A model generated the notes under the pieces. It saw only the letters and a list, made by a program, of their open reading frames with translations. It made no database searches and was not told where the DNA came from. DNA of 64,000 bases from Achromobacter seleniivolatilans (lineage in GTDB: Bacteria > Pseudomonadota > Gammaproteobacteria > Burkholderiales > Burkholderiaceae_B). The position numbers and the translations under genes were made by a program. Positions 23,123-32,328 of the stretch are shown piece by piece. The stretch spans positions 6,612,908-6,676,907 of the forward strand of contig NZ_CP132976.1 of assembly GCF_030864005.1 (NCBI RefSeq), written 5' to 3'. Every line of letters begins with the position of its first letter. Positions within the stretch are counted from its first letter, which is position 1.

Positions 23123-24343
23123 CTAGGCGCGGGCAGGGGGCGGAGCCGTTTCCGGGATGCGCGCACTTGGCGCCAAAGTGCCGTATGCCAACGTAATCAC
23201 CCCCAGTACGGCGCCCGCGATGACCACGCCGGGCCAGCCAAAATGGGCGTAAAGCCAGGACGATAACAGTGAACCGGATGCTCCGCCGATGAAATAGGAC
23301 GTCATATAGCCAGCAGTCAGGCGGCTGCGGGCTTCCGGGCGCAGACGGTAGAGCGCACTGGTATTGGTGACGTGGACGCCCTGGATCGCCAGGTCCTGGA
23401 TCAGAATCCCGGCCAGCAGCGCAAAAACCGAGACCTGGCCGAAAGCCATCAACCCCCAGGAACCCATCAGCAGCAGCAGGCCGACCCGGGTGGCCAGATT
23501 GCCCAGGCCGCGGTCGGCCAGGCGTCCGAAGCGATTGGCGGCGTAAGCGCCGGCCGCCCCGGCCAGACCGAACAGTCCGATGGTGGTATTGCTGTATTCA
23601 TAGGGCGGGCTGGCCAGCAAAAAGGTCAGTGGCGTCCACAACATGCTGAATGCGGCAAACAGCAGGCCGCCCAGCAACGAACGGGCGCGGAACAGTGGTT
23701 CGTCAATGAACATGCGCAGGATTGAACCCAGCAGCCGCGGGTAGCTCAACGTCGAGCGGCTCTGGTAGCGAGGCAGCACGCGCCACAGTGCCGCTGCCAT
23801 CGCCAGCATCAGGATGGCAGCGACCCAATACACGGTGCGCCAGCTGCCCACGTCGGCTAGCGCCCCCGCGACGGTTCGCGCCAGCAGAATGCCCAGAAGC
23901 AGGCCGCTCATGACAGTGCCTACCGCCTTGCCCCGTTCATGGGGCGCCGCCAGCGTGGCTGCGAACGGCACCAGAATCTGCGCCACGACAGACAGCATGC
24001 CGGTCAACGCGGTGCCCACCAGCAGCATCACGATATTGGTCGAGAAGGACGAAATCAGCAGCCCGCCGGCGGACAGCAAGGTCATCAGGACGATCAGGCT
24101 GCGGCGTTCCATCATGTCGCCCAGGGGCACCAGCAACATCAAACCCACTGCATAGCTCAGTTGGGCTGTCGTGACGATGCTGCCCGCAACAGCGTTTGAA
24201 AGTCCGAATTGTTGACTGATCGTGTGCAGCAGGGGTTGGGCGTAGTAATTGCTGGCGACGGCCAGGCCGGTAGCGACCGACATCAGCAGGATGATCGGCG
24301 CGGTCAGTGCAGGCGTCGGAGTAGGGGAAGTCGCAGAAGTCAT
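23123..24343 (-). CDS. MFS transporter, YnfM/arabinose-efflux-like
   Basis: About 406 residues with some 12 membrane segments. The N-terminal sequence SNYYAQPLLHTISQQFGLS and motif A PLGDMMERRSLIVLM place it in the major facilitator superfamily, in the exporter-like YnfM group. The start is ATG 24343 (MTSATSP); an in-frame start seven codons upstream is possible. It lies 56 bases downstream of a MarR gene on the same strand, so it is likely derepressed when that regulator binds a ligand. Confidence 0.9.
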   Translation of the reverse strand: MTSATSPTPTPALTAPIILLMSVATGLAVASNYYAQPLLHTISQQFGLSNAVAGSIVTTAQLSYAVGLMLLVPLGDMMERRSLIVLMTLLSAGGLLISSFSTNIVMLLVGTALTGMLSVVAQILVPFAATLAAPHERGKAVGTVMSGLLLGILLARTVAGALADVGSWRTVYWVAAILMLAMAAALWRVLPRYQSRSTLSYPRLLGSILRMFIDEPLFRARSLLGGLLFAAFSMLWTPLTFLLASPPYEYSNTTIGLFGLAGAAGAYAANRFGRLADRGLGNLATRVGLLLLMGSWGLMAFGQVSVFALLAGILIQDLAIQGVHVTNTSALYRLRPEARSRLTAGYMTSYFIGGASGSLLSSWLYAHFGWPGVVIAGAVLGVITLAYGTLAPSARIPETAPPPARA

Positions 24344-24399
24344 TGGGGTACAGCCGGAAAGCAAAGCGGGCGGGGAAGGCAGGGGGGCGAAAGCAGGCG

Positions 24400-24912
24400 T
24401 CAGGCGCCGATGCCTCCAGGGGTTTCTTCGTCGTGCTTGATCAGCAGCTTCTTTAACAGGGCAGCCAATTGCTTGCGCTCTGGGACGGTGAGCGGATTCA
24501 GCAGCTCTGCCAGATCTTTCAGATAGTCCTTGAGAACAAGCTTGACGATGCGCAGCCCTTCGGCAGTGAGCGACACGATAGTGCTGCGCCGGTCATCGGG
24601 ATTGGGATTGCGCATCAGCAAACCGGCTTGCTCCAGGCGATCCAGCCGATTGGTCATGGCGCCGGACGTCAGCAGCAGGGCCTCGACCAGTTTCTGCGGG
24701 TTCAAGGCGTATGGCGCTCCGCTGCGGTACAGCGTGGCCAGCACGTCGAATTCACCCTGATGCAGGTTGTAGCGGCGGAAACTGCGGTTCACATTGCGCG
24801 TGGCGAAGGCGTTCAAGCGGAAGACGCGGGTGACCACCGACATGGCGGCGAAGTCCTGGGTGGGACATTCCCGATTCCATTGTGAAATCACCAGATCGAC
24901 GAGGTCGTTCAT
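24400..24912 (-). CDS. MarR-family transcriptional regulator
   Basis: A 170-residue winged-helix repressor of the MarR type. The recognition region NPQKLVEALLLTSGAMTNRLDRLEQAGLL and the wing NPDDRRSTIVSLT are typical, with helical dimerisation ends. A perfect palindrome lies 28 bases upstream of its start. Together with the downstream MFS gene this looks like a self-regulated efflux module responding to phenolic or other small aromatic compounds, although the ligand is unknown. Confidence 0.94.
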   Translation of the reverse strand: MNDLVDLVISQWNRECPTQDFAAMSVVTRVFRLNAFATRNVNRSFRRYNLHQGEFDVLATLYRSGAPYALNPQKLVEALLLTSGAMTNRLDRLEQAGLLMRNPNPDDRRSTIVSLTAEGLRIVKLVLKDYLKDLAELLNPLTVPERKQLAALLKKLLIKHDEETPGGIGA

Positions 24913-24940
24913 GGAAAACTCAAATTAGTTTGATGTGAAG

Positions 24941-24958
24941 TATCTTAACATTAAGATA
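24941..24958. promoter_or_regulatory. Palindromic operator upstream of marR
   Basis: TATCTTAA-CA-TTAAGATA is a perfect 8-bp inverted repeat with a two-base centre, 28 bases ahead of the MarR start codon. MarR proteins bind AT-rich palindromes of this size near their own promoter, so autoregulation is likely. Confidence 0.75.
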
Positions 24959-25006
24959 AATGCCAACAATAGGGGCGGTAGAGATTCCGAACCGCGCGGC
25001 AAAAAA

Positions 25007-25038
25007 GAAGGGCCCGCCTCTTGCGAGGCGGGCCCTTC
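25007..25038 (-). terminator. Terminator of the HU-like gene
   Basis: Perfect 14-bp stem GAAGGGCCCGCCTC around the loop TTGC. Read on the minus strand it is followed by TTTTTT, giving a strong intrinsic terminator 30 bases after the stop of the HU-like gene. Confidence 0.92.
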
Positions 25039-25068
25039 CGGCTTGACCGGAGACTGCGAGTAATTAAA

Positions 25069-25563
25069 TTACTGCGCGGCGTCCTTCAGCTTCTTGAGCG
25101 GGCGAACCTTCACCTTGACCGAAGCCGGCTTGGCGGGGAACCAACGCTCAACACCCGTGAACGGATCCTTGCCGAAGCGCTTGGCCTTGGCGGCAACCTT
25201 CTGCACTGCAACCTTGAACAGGCCGGGCAGCGTGAATTCGCCAACGCCCTTCTTGTCCACGGAACCCAGAACCGAGGTTTCCAGGCTGGCCAGAACGGCC
25301 TTGACAGCCTTGGCTTCCACGCCCGATTGCTCAACGATGTGAGCGATCAGTTGGGTCTTGTTCAGAGCAGCCTTGATTGCCTTGGGTGCAGTTGCGACCT
25401 TCTTGGCGGCGACGGCCTTCTTTGCTGCGGGCTTCACAGCAGGCTTTGCTGCGGGCTTCACAGCAGCCTTAACTGCGGGCTTGGCGGCGGTTGCCTTTTT
25501 TGCGGGTGCCTTGACGGCGGTCTTGGTGACTTTCTTGGCAGGAGCTTTTGCTTTCGTGGCCAT
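25069..25563 (-). CDS. HU-family DNA-binding protein with lysine/alanine-rich N-terminal tail
   Basis: A 164-residue basic protein. Residues about 1-70 are low-complexity Lys/Ala/Pro repeats (PAKKA, AVKPA units), resembling eukaryotic histone H1 tails. Residues about 72-164 form an HU/IHF-like domain starting ALNKTQLIAHIVEQSG, with the GEFTLPGLFKV and NPxTG-like KDPFTGVERWFPAKP region. It probably binds and compacts DNA in the nucleoid. Lysine/alanine-tailed DNA-binding proteins are known in Bordetella relatives. I start at ATG 25563 (MATKAKAP) and not at the longer frame. A strong terminator follows, so it is a single-gene unit. Confidence 0.88.
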   Translation of the reverse strand: MATKAKAPAKKVTKTAVKAPAKKATAAKPAVKAAVKPAAKPAVKPAAKKAVAAKKVATAPKAIKAALNKTQLIAHIVEQSGVEAKAVKAVLASLETSVLGSVDKKGVGEFTLPGLFKVAVQKVAAKAKRFGKDPFTGVERWFPAKPASVKVKVRPLKKLKDAAQ

Positions 25564-25916
25564 GGTCAAAATCCGTATGTTGAAGGACATGGGGCAGCGC
25601 GCGCCGGGATATCGGCGTTTAACGCTACGCGCCCGATGATAGCGGAAGAGTTGAGGTTCTAGCGCCTTTGCAACGCCATTTAAGCCGTTGTTTGTTGTTT
25701 TAGGCGCAGAAAAGTGCTTTCTACAAGGGCTCCTGCAAGAAGTCGTGACAAACGAGGCCTATTTTTGCGGAAGATTCCTACGCTGAACCAATCACGTTTC
25801 GCATGTTCCAATGCGTGCGGCGCGCGGACATATTGTTGAGCGGCGGCTTGCTGGCAAGGCCGGTTTGCGCTGGTGCCCGCGCGATGAAAACCCCTGCATG
25901 GAAGTGAAGCACCTAT
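25564..25916. other. Intergenic region between divergent HU-like and dacC genes
   Basis: About 350 bases with no convincing gene. It must hold the promoters for both divergent genes. I see no clear hexamer pair, riboswitch or tRNA in it. Confidence 0.6.
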
Positions 25917-27077
25917 ATGTTGATGAAAAAGTTTGCGGCGGGCCTGCTCGTCGCGGCAGCGTGTATGTCGGGCGCGTTGGCGCAATCGATGCCCGAACCC
26001 GTGTTGTCGGCCAAGGCCTGGCTCTTGCTGGATGAGACCAGCGGACAGGTGATTGCATCGCACGCGGCGACGACCCGGATTGAACCGGCATCGCTTACCA
26101 AGATCATGACTGCCTATGTTGTGTTCGATGCGCTGCACAAGAAAGAATTGTCGGCCGACCAGTTGGTTGTGATTTCGACACGCGCGTGGAAGGTGCCGGC
26201 AGGAAGTTCAAAGATGTTCCTGGAGCCAGGTTCCAAGGTAACGGTAGATGCGCTTCTGCGTGGCTTGATGATCCAGTCAGGTAACGACGCGGCCATTGCG
26301 CTGGCCGAAGCGGTGTCAGGCAGCGTCGAGGCCTTCGTGGCGCGGATGAATGACACCGCAGCGAAGCTGGGCTTGCATGCCACGCGCTTTGCCAGTCCGC
26401 ACGGATTGCCGGACCCGAACACGTATTCCACCGCCAGCGATCTGTCCATCTTGGCGACGCGTTTCATCAGGGACTACCCGGAGCTGTACAAGACGTACGA
26501 CTCTGCCAAGCAGTTCACGTTCAATAAGATCACGCAGCCAAACCGCAACCGATTGTTGTGGCTGGACCCGAGCGTGGATGGCCTGAAAACCGGACATACC
26601 GAGTCGGCCGGGTATTGCATTGTGGCCACGGCGCGCAGGCCCAATGGCGCAGATCAGCGCCGTCTGATCACGGTGGTGGTGGGCACGGCATCCGACAAGC
26701 TGCGTACGCAGGAAAGCCGGGAGTTGCTGGAGTGGGGCTTCCAGGGGTTCAATACGATAAAACTTTATGCGCGTGGCCAAGCCGTGGCAACGCCTGAAGT
26801 CTGGAAGGGAAAAAGCGACAGCCTGAAGGCCGGCTTTGCACGCGATGCCTATGTGACGGTGCCCGCAGGCGCCAAAGTTGAACCGGTCTGGACGCCGCAA
26901 GATCCGCTCGTCGCGCCCATCGCGGCTCAGGCTACGGTAGGCGCCTTGCGCGTGCTGGTGGACGGCAAGCCCGCCATGCAGTTCCCGGTGGTGGCGCTGG
27001 AGCCCGTGGCCGAGGCAGGAATTGCAGGCCGCGCGTGGGATTCCGTTCGCTTGTGGTGGCGCGGAAACCCGGGCTGA
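25917..27077 (+). CDS. dacC: D-alanyl-D-alanine carboxypeptidase (PBP5/6 type)
   Basis: A 386-residue penicillin-binding protein that trims the terminal D-Ala from peptidoglycan stem peptides. A signal peptide (MLMKKFAAGLLVAAACMSGALAQ) is followed by SxxK at Ser59-Lys62 (ASLTK), SGN in LMIQSGNDAA and KTG in GLKTGHTES. The C-terminal part is the beta-rich PBP5 domain and ends with a short tryptophan/arginine-rich amphipathic helix (AWDSVRLWWRGNPG) that would anchor it to the inner membrane. dacA is an equally usable name. Confidence 0.95.
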   Translation: MLMKKFAAGLLVAAACMSGALAQSMPEPVLSAKAWLLLDETSGQVIASHAATTRIEPASLTKIMTAYVVFDALHKKELSADQLVVISTRAWKVPAGSSKMFLEPGSKVTVDALLRGLMIQSGNDAAIALAEAVSGSVEAFVARMNDTAAKLGLHATRFASPHGLPDPNTYSTASDLSILATRFIRDYPELYKTYDSAKQFTFNKITQPNRNRLLWLDPSVDGLKTGHTESAGYCIVATARRPNGADQRRLITVVVGTASDKLRTQESRELLEWGFQGFNTIKLYARGQAVATPEVWKGKSDSLKAGFARDAYVTVPAGAKVEPVWTPQDPLVAPIAAQATVGALRVLVDGKPAMQFPVVALEPVAEAGIAGRAWDSVRLWWRGNPG

Positions 27078-27104
27078 ACCCGTAGCGCAATTCGGAGGTG
27101 TGCA

Positions 27105-27653
27105 ATGGCAGTGAGCTTTCCTGGTGGTCCGGCGCCTGCGCCCGGCGCGGATGATCCATTGGCGCTGCTGTCGGCATGTCATGGCCGCATTGCCCGTCAA
27201 TGCGCGACGCTGGCGCGGCTGGCGGCGCATTTGCCGGAGCACGGCAGCGATGCCGTGGCGCAAACCGCAGCTGCCAGCGTTTCGCGCTATTTCGAGACCG
27301 CCGCCGCCCATCATCACGAGGACGAAGAAGATGACCTGTTTCCCGCCTTGATCGAATCTATGGCGGGCTCCGACGCGGGTTGTCTGCATGCGCTGGTGCA
27401 GGGGTTGTTGATGGAGCACCGTCAGTTGGCCGCATTGTGGGAACCGTTGCGGCACACGCTGTCGGAAATTGCTGCTGGAAGACCGGCTGCATTGCCGCCG
27501 CAGCAAGTGCAGGCGTTTACCGACGCTTATGCAGCACATATTCGCCGGGAAGAAGACGAGCTGCTGCCGATGGCAGCCCGGCTGATTTCCGATGACACGC
27601 TGGCCGGTATCGGGCAGGCTATGAAGGCGCGCCGCGGTGGTGAGGCCGGCTGA
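27105..27653 (+). CDS. Hemerythrin HHE-domain protein
   Basis: A 182-residue four-helix-bundle protein of the hemerythrin HHE type, which would bind a di-iron centre. The ligands are seen in SACHGRI, HHHEDEEDDLFP, LLMEHRQL and AAHIRREEDELLP. It is 27 bases downstream of dacC on the same strand and may share its transcript. Such proteins are linked to oxygen, nitric oxide or metal handling; nothing here defines which. Confidence 0.9.
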   Translation: MAVSFPGGPAPAPGADDPLALLSACHGRIARQCATLARLAAHLPEHGSDAVAQTAAASVSRYFETAAAHHHEDEEDDLFPALIESMAGSDAGCLHALVQGLLMEHRQLAALWEPLRHTLSEIAAGRPAALPPQQVQAFTDAYAAHIRREEDELLPMAARLISDDTLAGIGQAMKARRGGEAG

Positions 27654-27876
27654 ACGGCGGGTAGGCGCCGCTGTAAGGGGCGACGAATTCGGCAGATTCA
27701 TGCGTACTTGGCGGCAATAGGCTCTATGACCCAGTAGCGTTGCGCGCGCCGGGCCGAGAGATTACGCTAGACGACCTTGTCCTGTGCCGTGCCGCATGCG
27801 TTTGAAACGCTGTCGGAGCAGGACGCACAAGAATTGGCCCGGCAGAAAAACCGGGGGAAACCCAGGAAAATTCAGA

Positions 27877-29661
27877 ATGATGCAGGGGGGAAGGAATCTG
27901 GCGAGCCGCTTGTTTGGCGCGTGGGTTGATGATGTCAATGCGCTGACCTTACGCGCGGATTTGACGGCAGGCCTGCTGGGCGCCTTGCTGGTGCTGCCGC
28001 AGGGCGTGGCATTTGCCACGTTGGCGGGTTTGCCGCCGGAGTACGGCCTGTATTCCGCGATCGTTCCCTGTATTGTCGCCGCGCTGTTTGGGTCCAGCCG
28101 GCATGTGATGTCGGGGCCGACAAACGCCAACTCGCTGGCTTTATTTGCCGTGCTCACGCCTTTGGCGGCCGCGGGTAGCCCGGGATATATCCAGCTCGCG
28201 CTGGCGGTGACGGTGCTGGTGGGCGTGATGCAGTGGCTGGTGGGCACCTTGCGTCTGGGTTCTCTGGCGCATTTCATTTCGCCGTCTGCGCTGTTTGGTT
28301 TCACGAGTGGCGCGGCGCTGTTGATCGCGGTGCATGCGCTGAAGGATGCGCTAGGCCTGCCGTCACCCGCTTCGCATGGCGCAGGCGCCTTGCTTGTCAG
28401 CTTGTGGACGCATATCGGGCAGGTGCAGGGGGGCGCGTTGCTGGTCACGCTGGTGACGCTTGGCGTAGCGCTGCTGGTGCGCAAGCTGGATAAGCGCAAG
28501 CCCTACATGCTGTTGGGTTTGATTGCCGGTGCGCTGGCCGCTGCGGCGTTCAATGCCTGGACGGCAAAGCAGGGCGGCACGCCGGTGTCTGTCGTAGGAG
28601 CGATTGCGCAGCCCTGGCCGCCATTTCATGTGCCCAGTATCGACTGGCGCACGCTGCCTGATCTGCTGAGTGTGGCATTTGCCCTGACGATTGTGGCGCT
28701 GGCGCAATCGATCTCCATTGCGAAGGCTGTGGCTACGCGCTCGGGCCAGCGCATAGATGCAAACCGCGAGTTCGTGGGGCAGGGGTTGTCCAATATCGTG
28801 GGCGGGTTTTTCTCAAGCTACCTGTCGTGCGGATCGCTGAACCGGTCCATTCCCAACTATGAGGCGGGTGCGAAGACGCCGCTGGCATCGGTGTTTTCCG
28901 CGGTGTTGCTGGTTGTGCTGGTTGTGTTGTCGGCGCCGCTGCTGGCCAAGATTCCCAATGCTGCGATCTCCGGCTTGCTGCTGCTGGTGGCGTGGACCCT
29001 GCTGGACATTCCGCGTTGGCGGCAATTGATCCGTATGCAGCCGGGCGAATGCGCAATTGCTGGTGCGACCTTGGCCGCGACCGTCACCATTCGTATGGAA
29101 GTGGCGATTCTGCTGGGCACGGTGCTATCGCTAATGGTGTATTTGCATCGCACATCGCGGCCCGCGATGCGCACGATGGGCTTCGATTCACGTGGTTTGG
29201 ATCGGCGTTTCGTGGTGCTGGAACATCAGCAGGACGCGCTGCCGGAGTGCCCGCAACTGAAGCTGCTGCGTATGGAAGGCGCCATCTATTTCGGGGCGGC
29301 AGCGCATGTGGCGCAGCGCTTGCATGAGTTGCGGTCGGCGTCTGGCGCCCCCCTGCATCTGCTGGTGATGGCCAAAAGCATGAACTTTATCGACCTGGCG
29401 GGCGCGCAGGTGTGGGAAGACGAACTGGCCGCTCGGCGTGCGATGGGCGGTGATTTGTATTTCCACCGGCCACGGCCGGAAGTATTGGACATGTGGCGCC
29501 GCACGGGTTTTCTGGACCGCCTGGGCGCCGACCATATCTTCCCGGACAAGGCGACGGCGCTGCATACGATTTACGCCAAGTTGGACCCGAATATTTGCGC
29601 TGGCTGCCAGAGCAAGATCTTCTGGGAATGCCAGCCGGATAGTCCGCAAAGCAGCGGTTAA
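27877..29661 (+). CDS. SulP-family anion transporter with STAS domain
   Basis: A 594-residue inner-membrane transporter of the SLC26/SulP family. The N-terminal transport domain shows LPQGVAFATLAGLPPEYGLYSAIV and a NREFVGQGLSNIVGGFFSSYLSCGSLNRS block. The C-terminal cytoplasmic STAS domain covers roughly residues 440-560. I start at ATG 27877 (MMQGGRN), which has AGGAAAA upstream; the frame runs 31 codons further without resemblance to the family. The last 20 residues contain CAGC and a further Cys, a possible metal or disulfide site. Substrate could be sulfate, bicarbonate or a dicarboxylate. Confidence 0.93.
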   Translation: MMQGGRNLASRLFGAWVDDVNALTLRADLTAGLLGALLVLPQGVAFATLAGLPPEYGLYSAIVPCIVAALFGSSRHVMSGPTNANSLALFAVLTPLAAAGSPGYIQLALAVTVLVGVMQWLVGTLRLGSLAHFISPSALFGFTSGAALLIAVHALKDALGLPSPASHGAGALLVSLWTHIGQVQGGALLVTLVTLGVALLVRKLDKRKPYMLLGLIAGALAAAAFNAWTAKQGGTPVSVVGAIAQPWPPFHVPSIDWRTLPDLLSVAFALTIVALAQSISIAKAVATRSGQRIDANREFVGQGLSNIVGGFFSSYLSCGSLNRSIPNYEAGAKTPLASVFSAVLLVVLVVLSAPLLAKIPNAAISGLLLLVAWTLLDIPRWRQLIRMQPGECAIAGATLAATVTIRMEVAILLGTVLSLMVYLHRTSRPAMRTMGFDSRGLDRRFVVLEHQQDALPECPQLKLLRMEGAIYFGAAAHVAQRLHELRSASGAPLHLLVMAKSMNFIDLAGAQVWEDELAARRAMGGDLYFHRPRPEVLDMWRRTGFLDRLGADHIFPDKATALHTIYAKLDPNICAGCQSKIFWECQPDSPQSSG

Positions 29662-29686
29662 TTCCGTTTGTGCCAACTAAATGCGG

Positions 29687-30454
29687 TCAAGCGGACTGTG
29701 GCGAATCGGTGCCCAGATAAGCCGCCTTGACCCGTTCATCCGCCGCAATTTGAGAAGGTTCGCCTTCGGCGAGCAGGGCGCCTCGCACCAGCACGGCGAT
29801 GCGATCGGCATGCTTGAACACCACGTCCAGGCTGTGTTCGGTGAACAGCACGGCCATCCGTTGAGTATCGGCGAGCTGCCGCGTCAAGCGCATCAGCGCA
29901 TGCCGTTCATTCGTGGCCATGCCAGCCGTGGGTTCGTCCATCAGCAGCAGGCGAGGCTGATGCGCCAGCGCCATGGCCAGTTCCACGCGTTTGACGTCGC
30001 CGTAGGCCAGCGTGCCGCAATGAGCTGACGCTTTGTCCGCCATCTGTACCTGGGACAGCAGCGTCATCGCTTCGTCGGCCGCATGGCGCGCCGCCCGCCG
30101 CCACGGATTGAACAACAGGCGGTCGCGCGACAAGAGCGCGGTCTGCACGTTTTCTTGCACGGTCATGGAACGAAAGGTTGCGGCAGTCTGGAACGTGCGG
30201 CCAACACCCAGCCGGCAGATCTTGCCAGCGGACAGGCCGACCAGTTCGCGGCCGTCTAATCGTACCGAGCCCGAATCTGGCCGCAATTGGCCGCCCAGCA
30301 CATTGAAGCAAGTCGATTTACCTGCACCGTTCGGCCCGATCATTGCCAGCATCTGACCCGCTGCAAGCGTGAACGAGACGCCAGCCAGCGCATCGATGCC
30401 GCCAAATGTTTTGCGCAGGTCATCGACTTGCAGCAGGGCTTGGGGAGCGCTCAT
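29687..30454 (-). CDS. ABC transporter ATP-binding protein, LivG type
   Basis: A 255-residue ATPase of the branched-chain-amino-acid/urea importer family. Walker A is GPNGAGKST and Walker B is LLLMDEPTAGM. The signature loop reads LAYGDVKRVELA, the LivG/UrtD variant rather than LSGGQ. Its start overlaps the stop of the permease gene by four bases. It is the only ATPase in the cluster: no LivF homologue follows, the next gene being a convergent SulP gene. Confidence 0.92.
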   Translation of the reverse strand: MSAPQALLQVDDLRKTFGGIDALAGVSFTLAAGQMLAMIGPNGAGKSTCFNVLGGQLRPDSGSVRLDGRELVGLSAGKICRLGVGRTFQTAATFRSMTVQENVQTALLSRDRLLFNPWRRAARHAADEAMTLLSQVQMADKASAHCGTLAYGDVKRVELAMALAHQPRLLLMDEPTAGMATNERHALMRLTRQLADTQRMAVLFTEHSLDVVFKHADRIAVLVRGALLAEGEPSQIAADERVKAAYLGTDSPQSA

Positions 30455-32328
30455 GCAGATCTCCGGCGCAAGCGGGCAGCGGCGCCCGCCAGGCCTTCAG
30501 GAAACACCATGACCAGCGCCAGAATCGCCAGGCCCAGCACGGCATGCCAGTATTCGGTGGTGCGCGCGGCGGTGTCCTGCAACCAGGTGTAGGACGCCGC
30601 GCCGACCAGCGGGCCGGCCAAGGTTTGCAGCCCGCCGAGCAAGACCATCACCAGTCCGTCCACCGACCGGCTCACGGCCAAAACATCCGGCGCAATGCTG
30701 CCTTTTGAAAACGCATAGAGTGATCCGGCAAGCCCGGCCGCAAAGGACGCGGCAACAAAACCGGCCCATTGCACGCGCCGGGTGTCCATGCCCAGCGCTT
30801 CCGCGCGCAGGGCAGAGTCACGCACCCCGCGCAACGCGTAACCCAGCGGCGCAAACGCCAGGCGGCGCAGCCAGGCGATACCTGCGGCGCACAGCGCCAG
30901 CGTCACGTAATAAAACCACGGGCCCTGCGCCAGCCACGGCGACGGCCACAGACCGATGACGCCATTGCTGCCGCCAGTCACGTCATCCCATTGATAGGTC
31001 AGCGCCCACAGGATCTGCGCAACGGCCAGCGTCAGCATTGCCAGATACACGCCAGATAGACGTACACAGAACCACCCGAACAACAACGCGCCGAATGCGG
31101 CAGCGAAAGGCCCCAGCAGCAAAGCGGCTTCCATCGGCACGGCGGCCAACTTCAGCAGCAGCGCGGCGCCATAGGCGCCCAAGCCGAACCAGGCGGCGTG
31201 GCCAAAGGAGGTCATGCCGGCCAGCCCGGTCAGAAAGTGCAGGCTGGCGGCAAACAACGCCGCGATCAGGATCTCGGTCAGCAGAATGCTGAGATACGGC
31301 CAGTACAGCGCGGCCACGGGGACCAAGGCCAGCAAGACCAGCAACAAGCCATACGCCAGCCGCAAGCGGCGGCCAGCGGGGGCGATCGGGCGTTCAGGCA
31401 TGCCTGTATGCGAGGCGGGCGCGGGCGGTTTGCCCTGCAAGCCCCAGGGGCGCACGACCAGCACGACGGCCATCACGGCGAATTCCGCCAGTAACGTGAG
31501 CTTGGACAGGTTGAAGATCCAGGGGCCGATGTGCACTTGTCCCAGGAAAACGAACACGGCCTTGACCGAGCAGATCAGCAACGCAGCCAGGAAAGCGCCG
31601 GGAATGGAGCCCAGTCCACCCACGACGACCACCACGAAAGCGCTGGCAATGATTTCCAGGTCCAGGCCCAGGGTTGCAGGCACGCGCGGGGCGGCCAAGG
31701 CGCCGCCCAGGCCGGCCAGGAACGCGCCCAGCGTGAAGGCTGAGGTGAACAGCCAGGCCTGGTTCACGCCAAGCGCGGCGAGCATCGTGCGGTTCTCGGA
31801 TGCGGCGCGCAACAGCCTGCCCCAGCGCGTTCGCATCAAGAGCAGCCACAGCAAACCCAGCACCACAGGGCCGGCCGCGATCAGCAACAGGTCATATTGG
31901 GGATAGCGGCGGCCCAGGATCTGCACGGCTCCGGAAAGCCCCGGCGCACGCGCGGCGAAGAGGTCTTCGGGGCCCCAGATTGCCAACGCCGCATCGCCGA
32001 TGATGAGAACCAGGGCAAAGGTCGCCAGCAATTGGAAGAGTTCGGGGGCGCGGTACAGACGCTTCAATACGAGCCATTCAGCCGCGGCTCCGATCAGACC
32101 CGTGGCCAGGGCGGCCAGCAGCAGGCCGGCCCAGTAGCCCGCGCCATCGCCAAACCACGTGGTGAAGGTCCACGCCAGGTAGATGCCCAGCATGTAGAAC
32201 GAGCCATGCGCGAAGTTGACCACGCGCGTCACGCCGAAGATCAGGGACAGCCCCGCAGCGACCAGAAACAGCGCGCTGGCATCCGCCAGTCCGTTAAGCA
32301 GCTGCAACAGCAGCCCAGACAGACTCAT
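30451..32328 (-). CDS. Fused LivH-LivM ABC transporter permease
   Basis: A 625-residue inner-membrane protein in which two permeases that are usually separate are joined. Residues about 1-290 are LivH-like (GLSLIFGVTRVVNFAHGSFYMLG at the start), and about 320-620 are LivM-like (LTGLAGMTSFGHAAWFGLGAYG and GSLYAFSKGSIAPDV). About 30 polar, proline-rich residues link them. The start coincides with the stop of the substrate-binding gene (one-base overlap). A single chain would supply the whole transmembrane part of the importer. Confidence 0.92.
   Translation of the reverse strand: MSLSGLLLQLLNGLADASALFLVAAGLSLIFGVTRVVNFAHGSFYMLGIYLAWTFTTWFGDGAGYWAGLLLAALATGLIGAAAEWLVLKRLYRAPELFQLLATFALVLIIGDAALAIWGPEDLFAARAPGLSGAVQILGRRYPQYDLLLIAAGPVVLGLLWLLLMRTRWGRLLRAASENRTMLAALGVNQAWLFTSAFTLGAFLAGLGGALAAPRVPATLGLDLEIIASAFVVVVVGGLGSIPGAFLAALLICSVKAVFVFLGQVHIGPWIFNLSKLTLLAEFAVMAVVLVVRPWGLQGKPPAPASHTGMPERPIAPAGRRLRLAYGLLLVLLALVPVAALYWPYLSILLTEILIAALFAASLHFLTGLAGMTSFGHAAWFGLGAYGAALLLKLAAVPMEAALLLGPFAAAFGALLFGWFCVRLSGVYLAMLTLAVAQILWALTYQWDDVTGGSNGVIGLWPSPWLAQGPWFYYVTLALCAAGIAWLRRLAFAPLGYALRGVRDSALRAEALGMDTRRVQWAGFVAASFAAGLAGSLYAFSKGSIAPDVLAVSRSVDGLVMVLLGGLQTLAGPLVGAASYTWLQDTAARTTEYWHAVLGLAILALVMVFPEGLAGAAARLRRRSA

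Noticed and set aside
26316..27701. 461-codon minus-strand frame over dacC and the hemerythrin gene
   Set aside because: Both plus-strand genes have clear catalytic or ligand motifs; the antisense frame is basic, low in hydrophobic residues and without family features.
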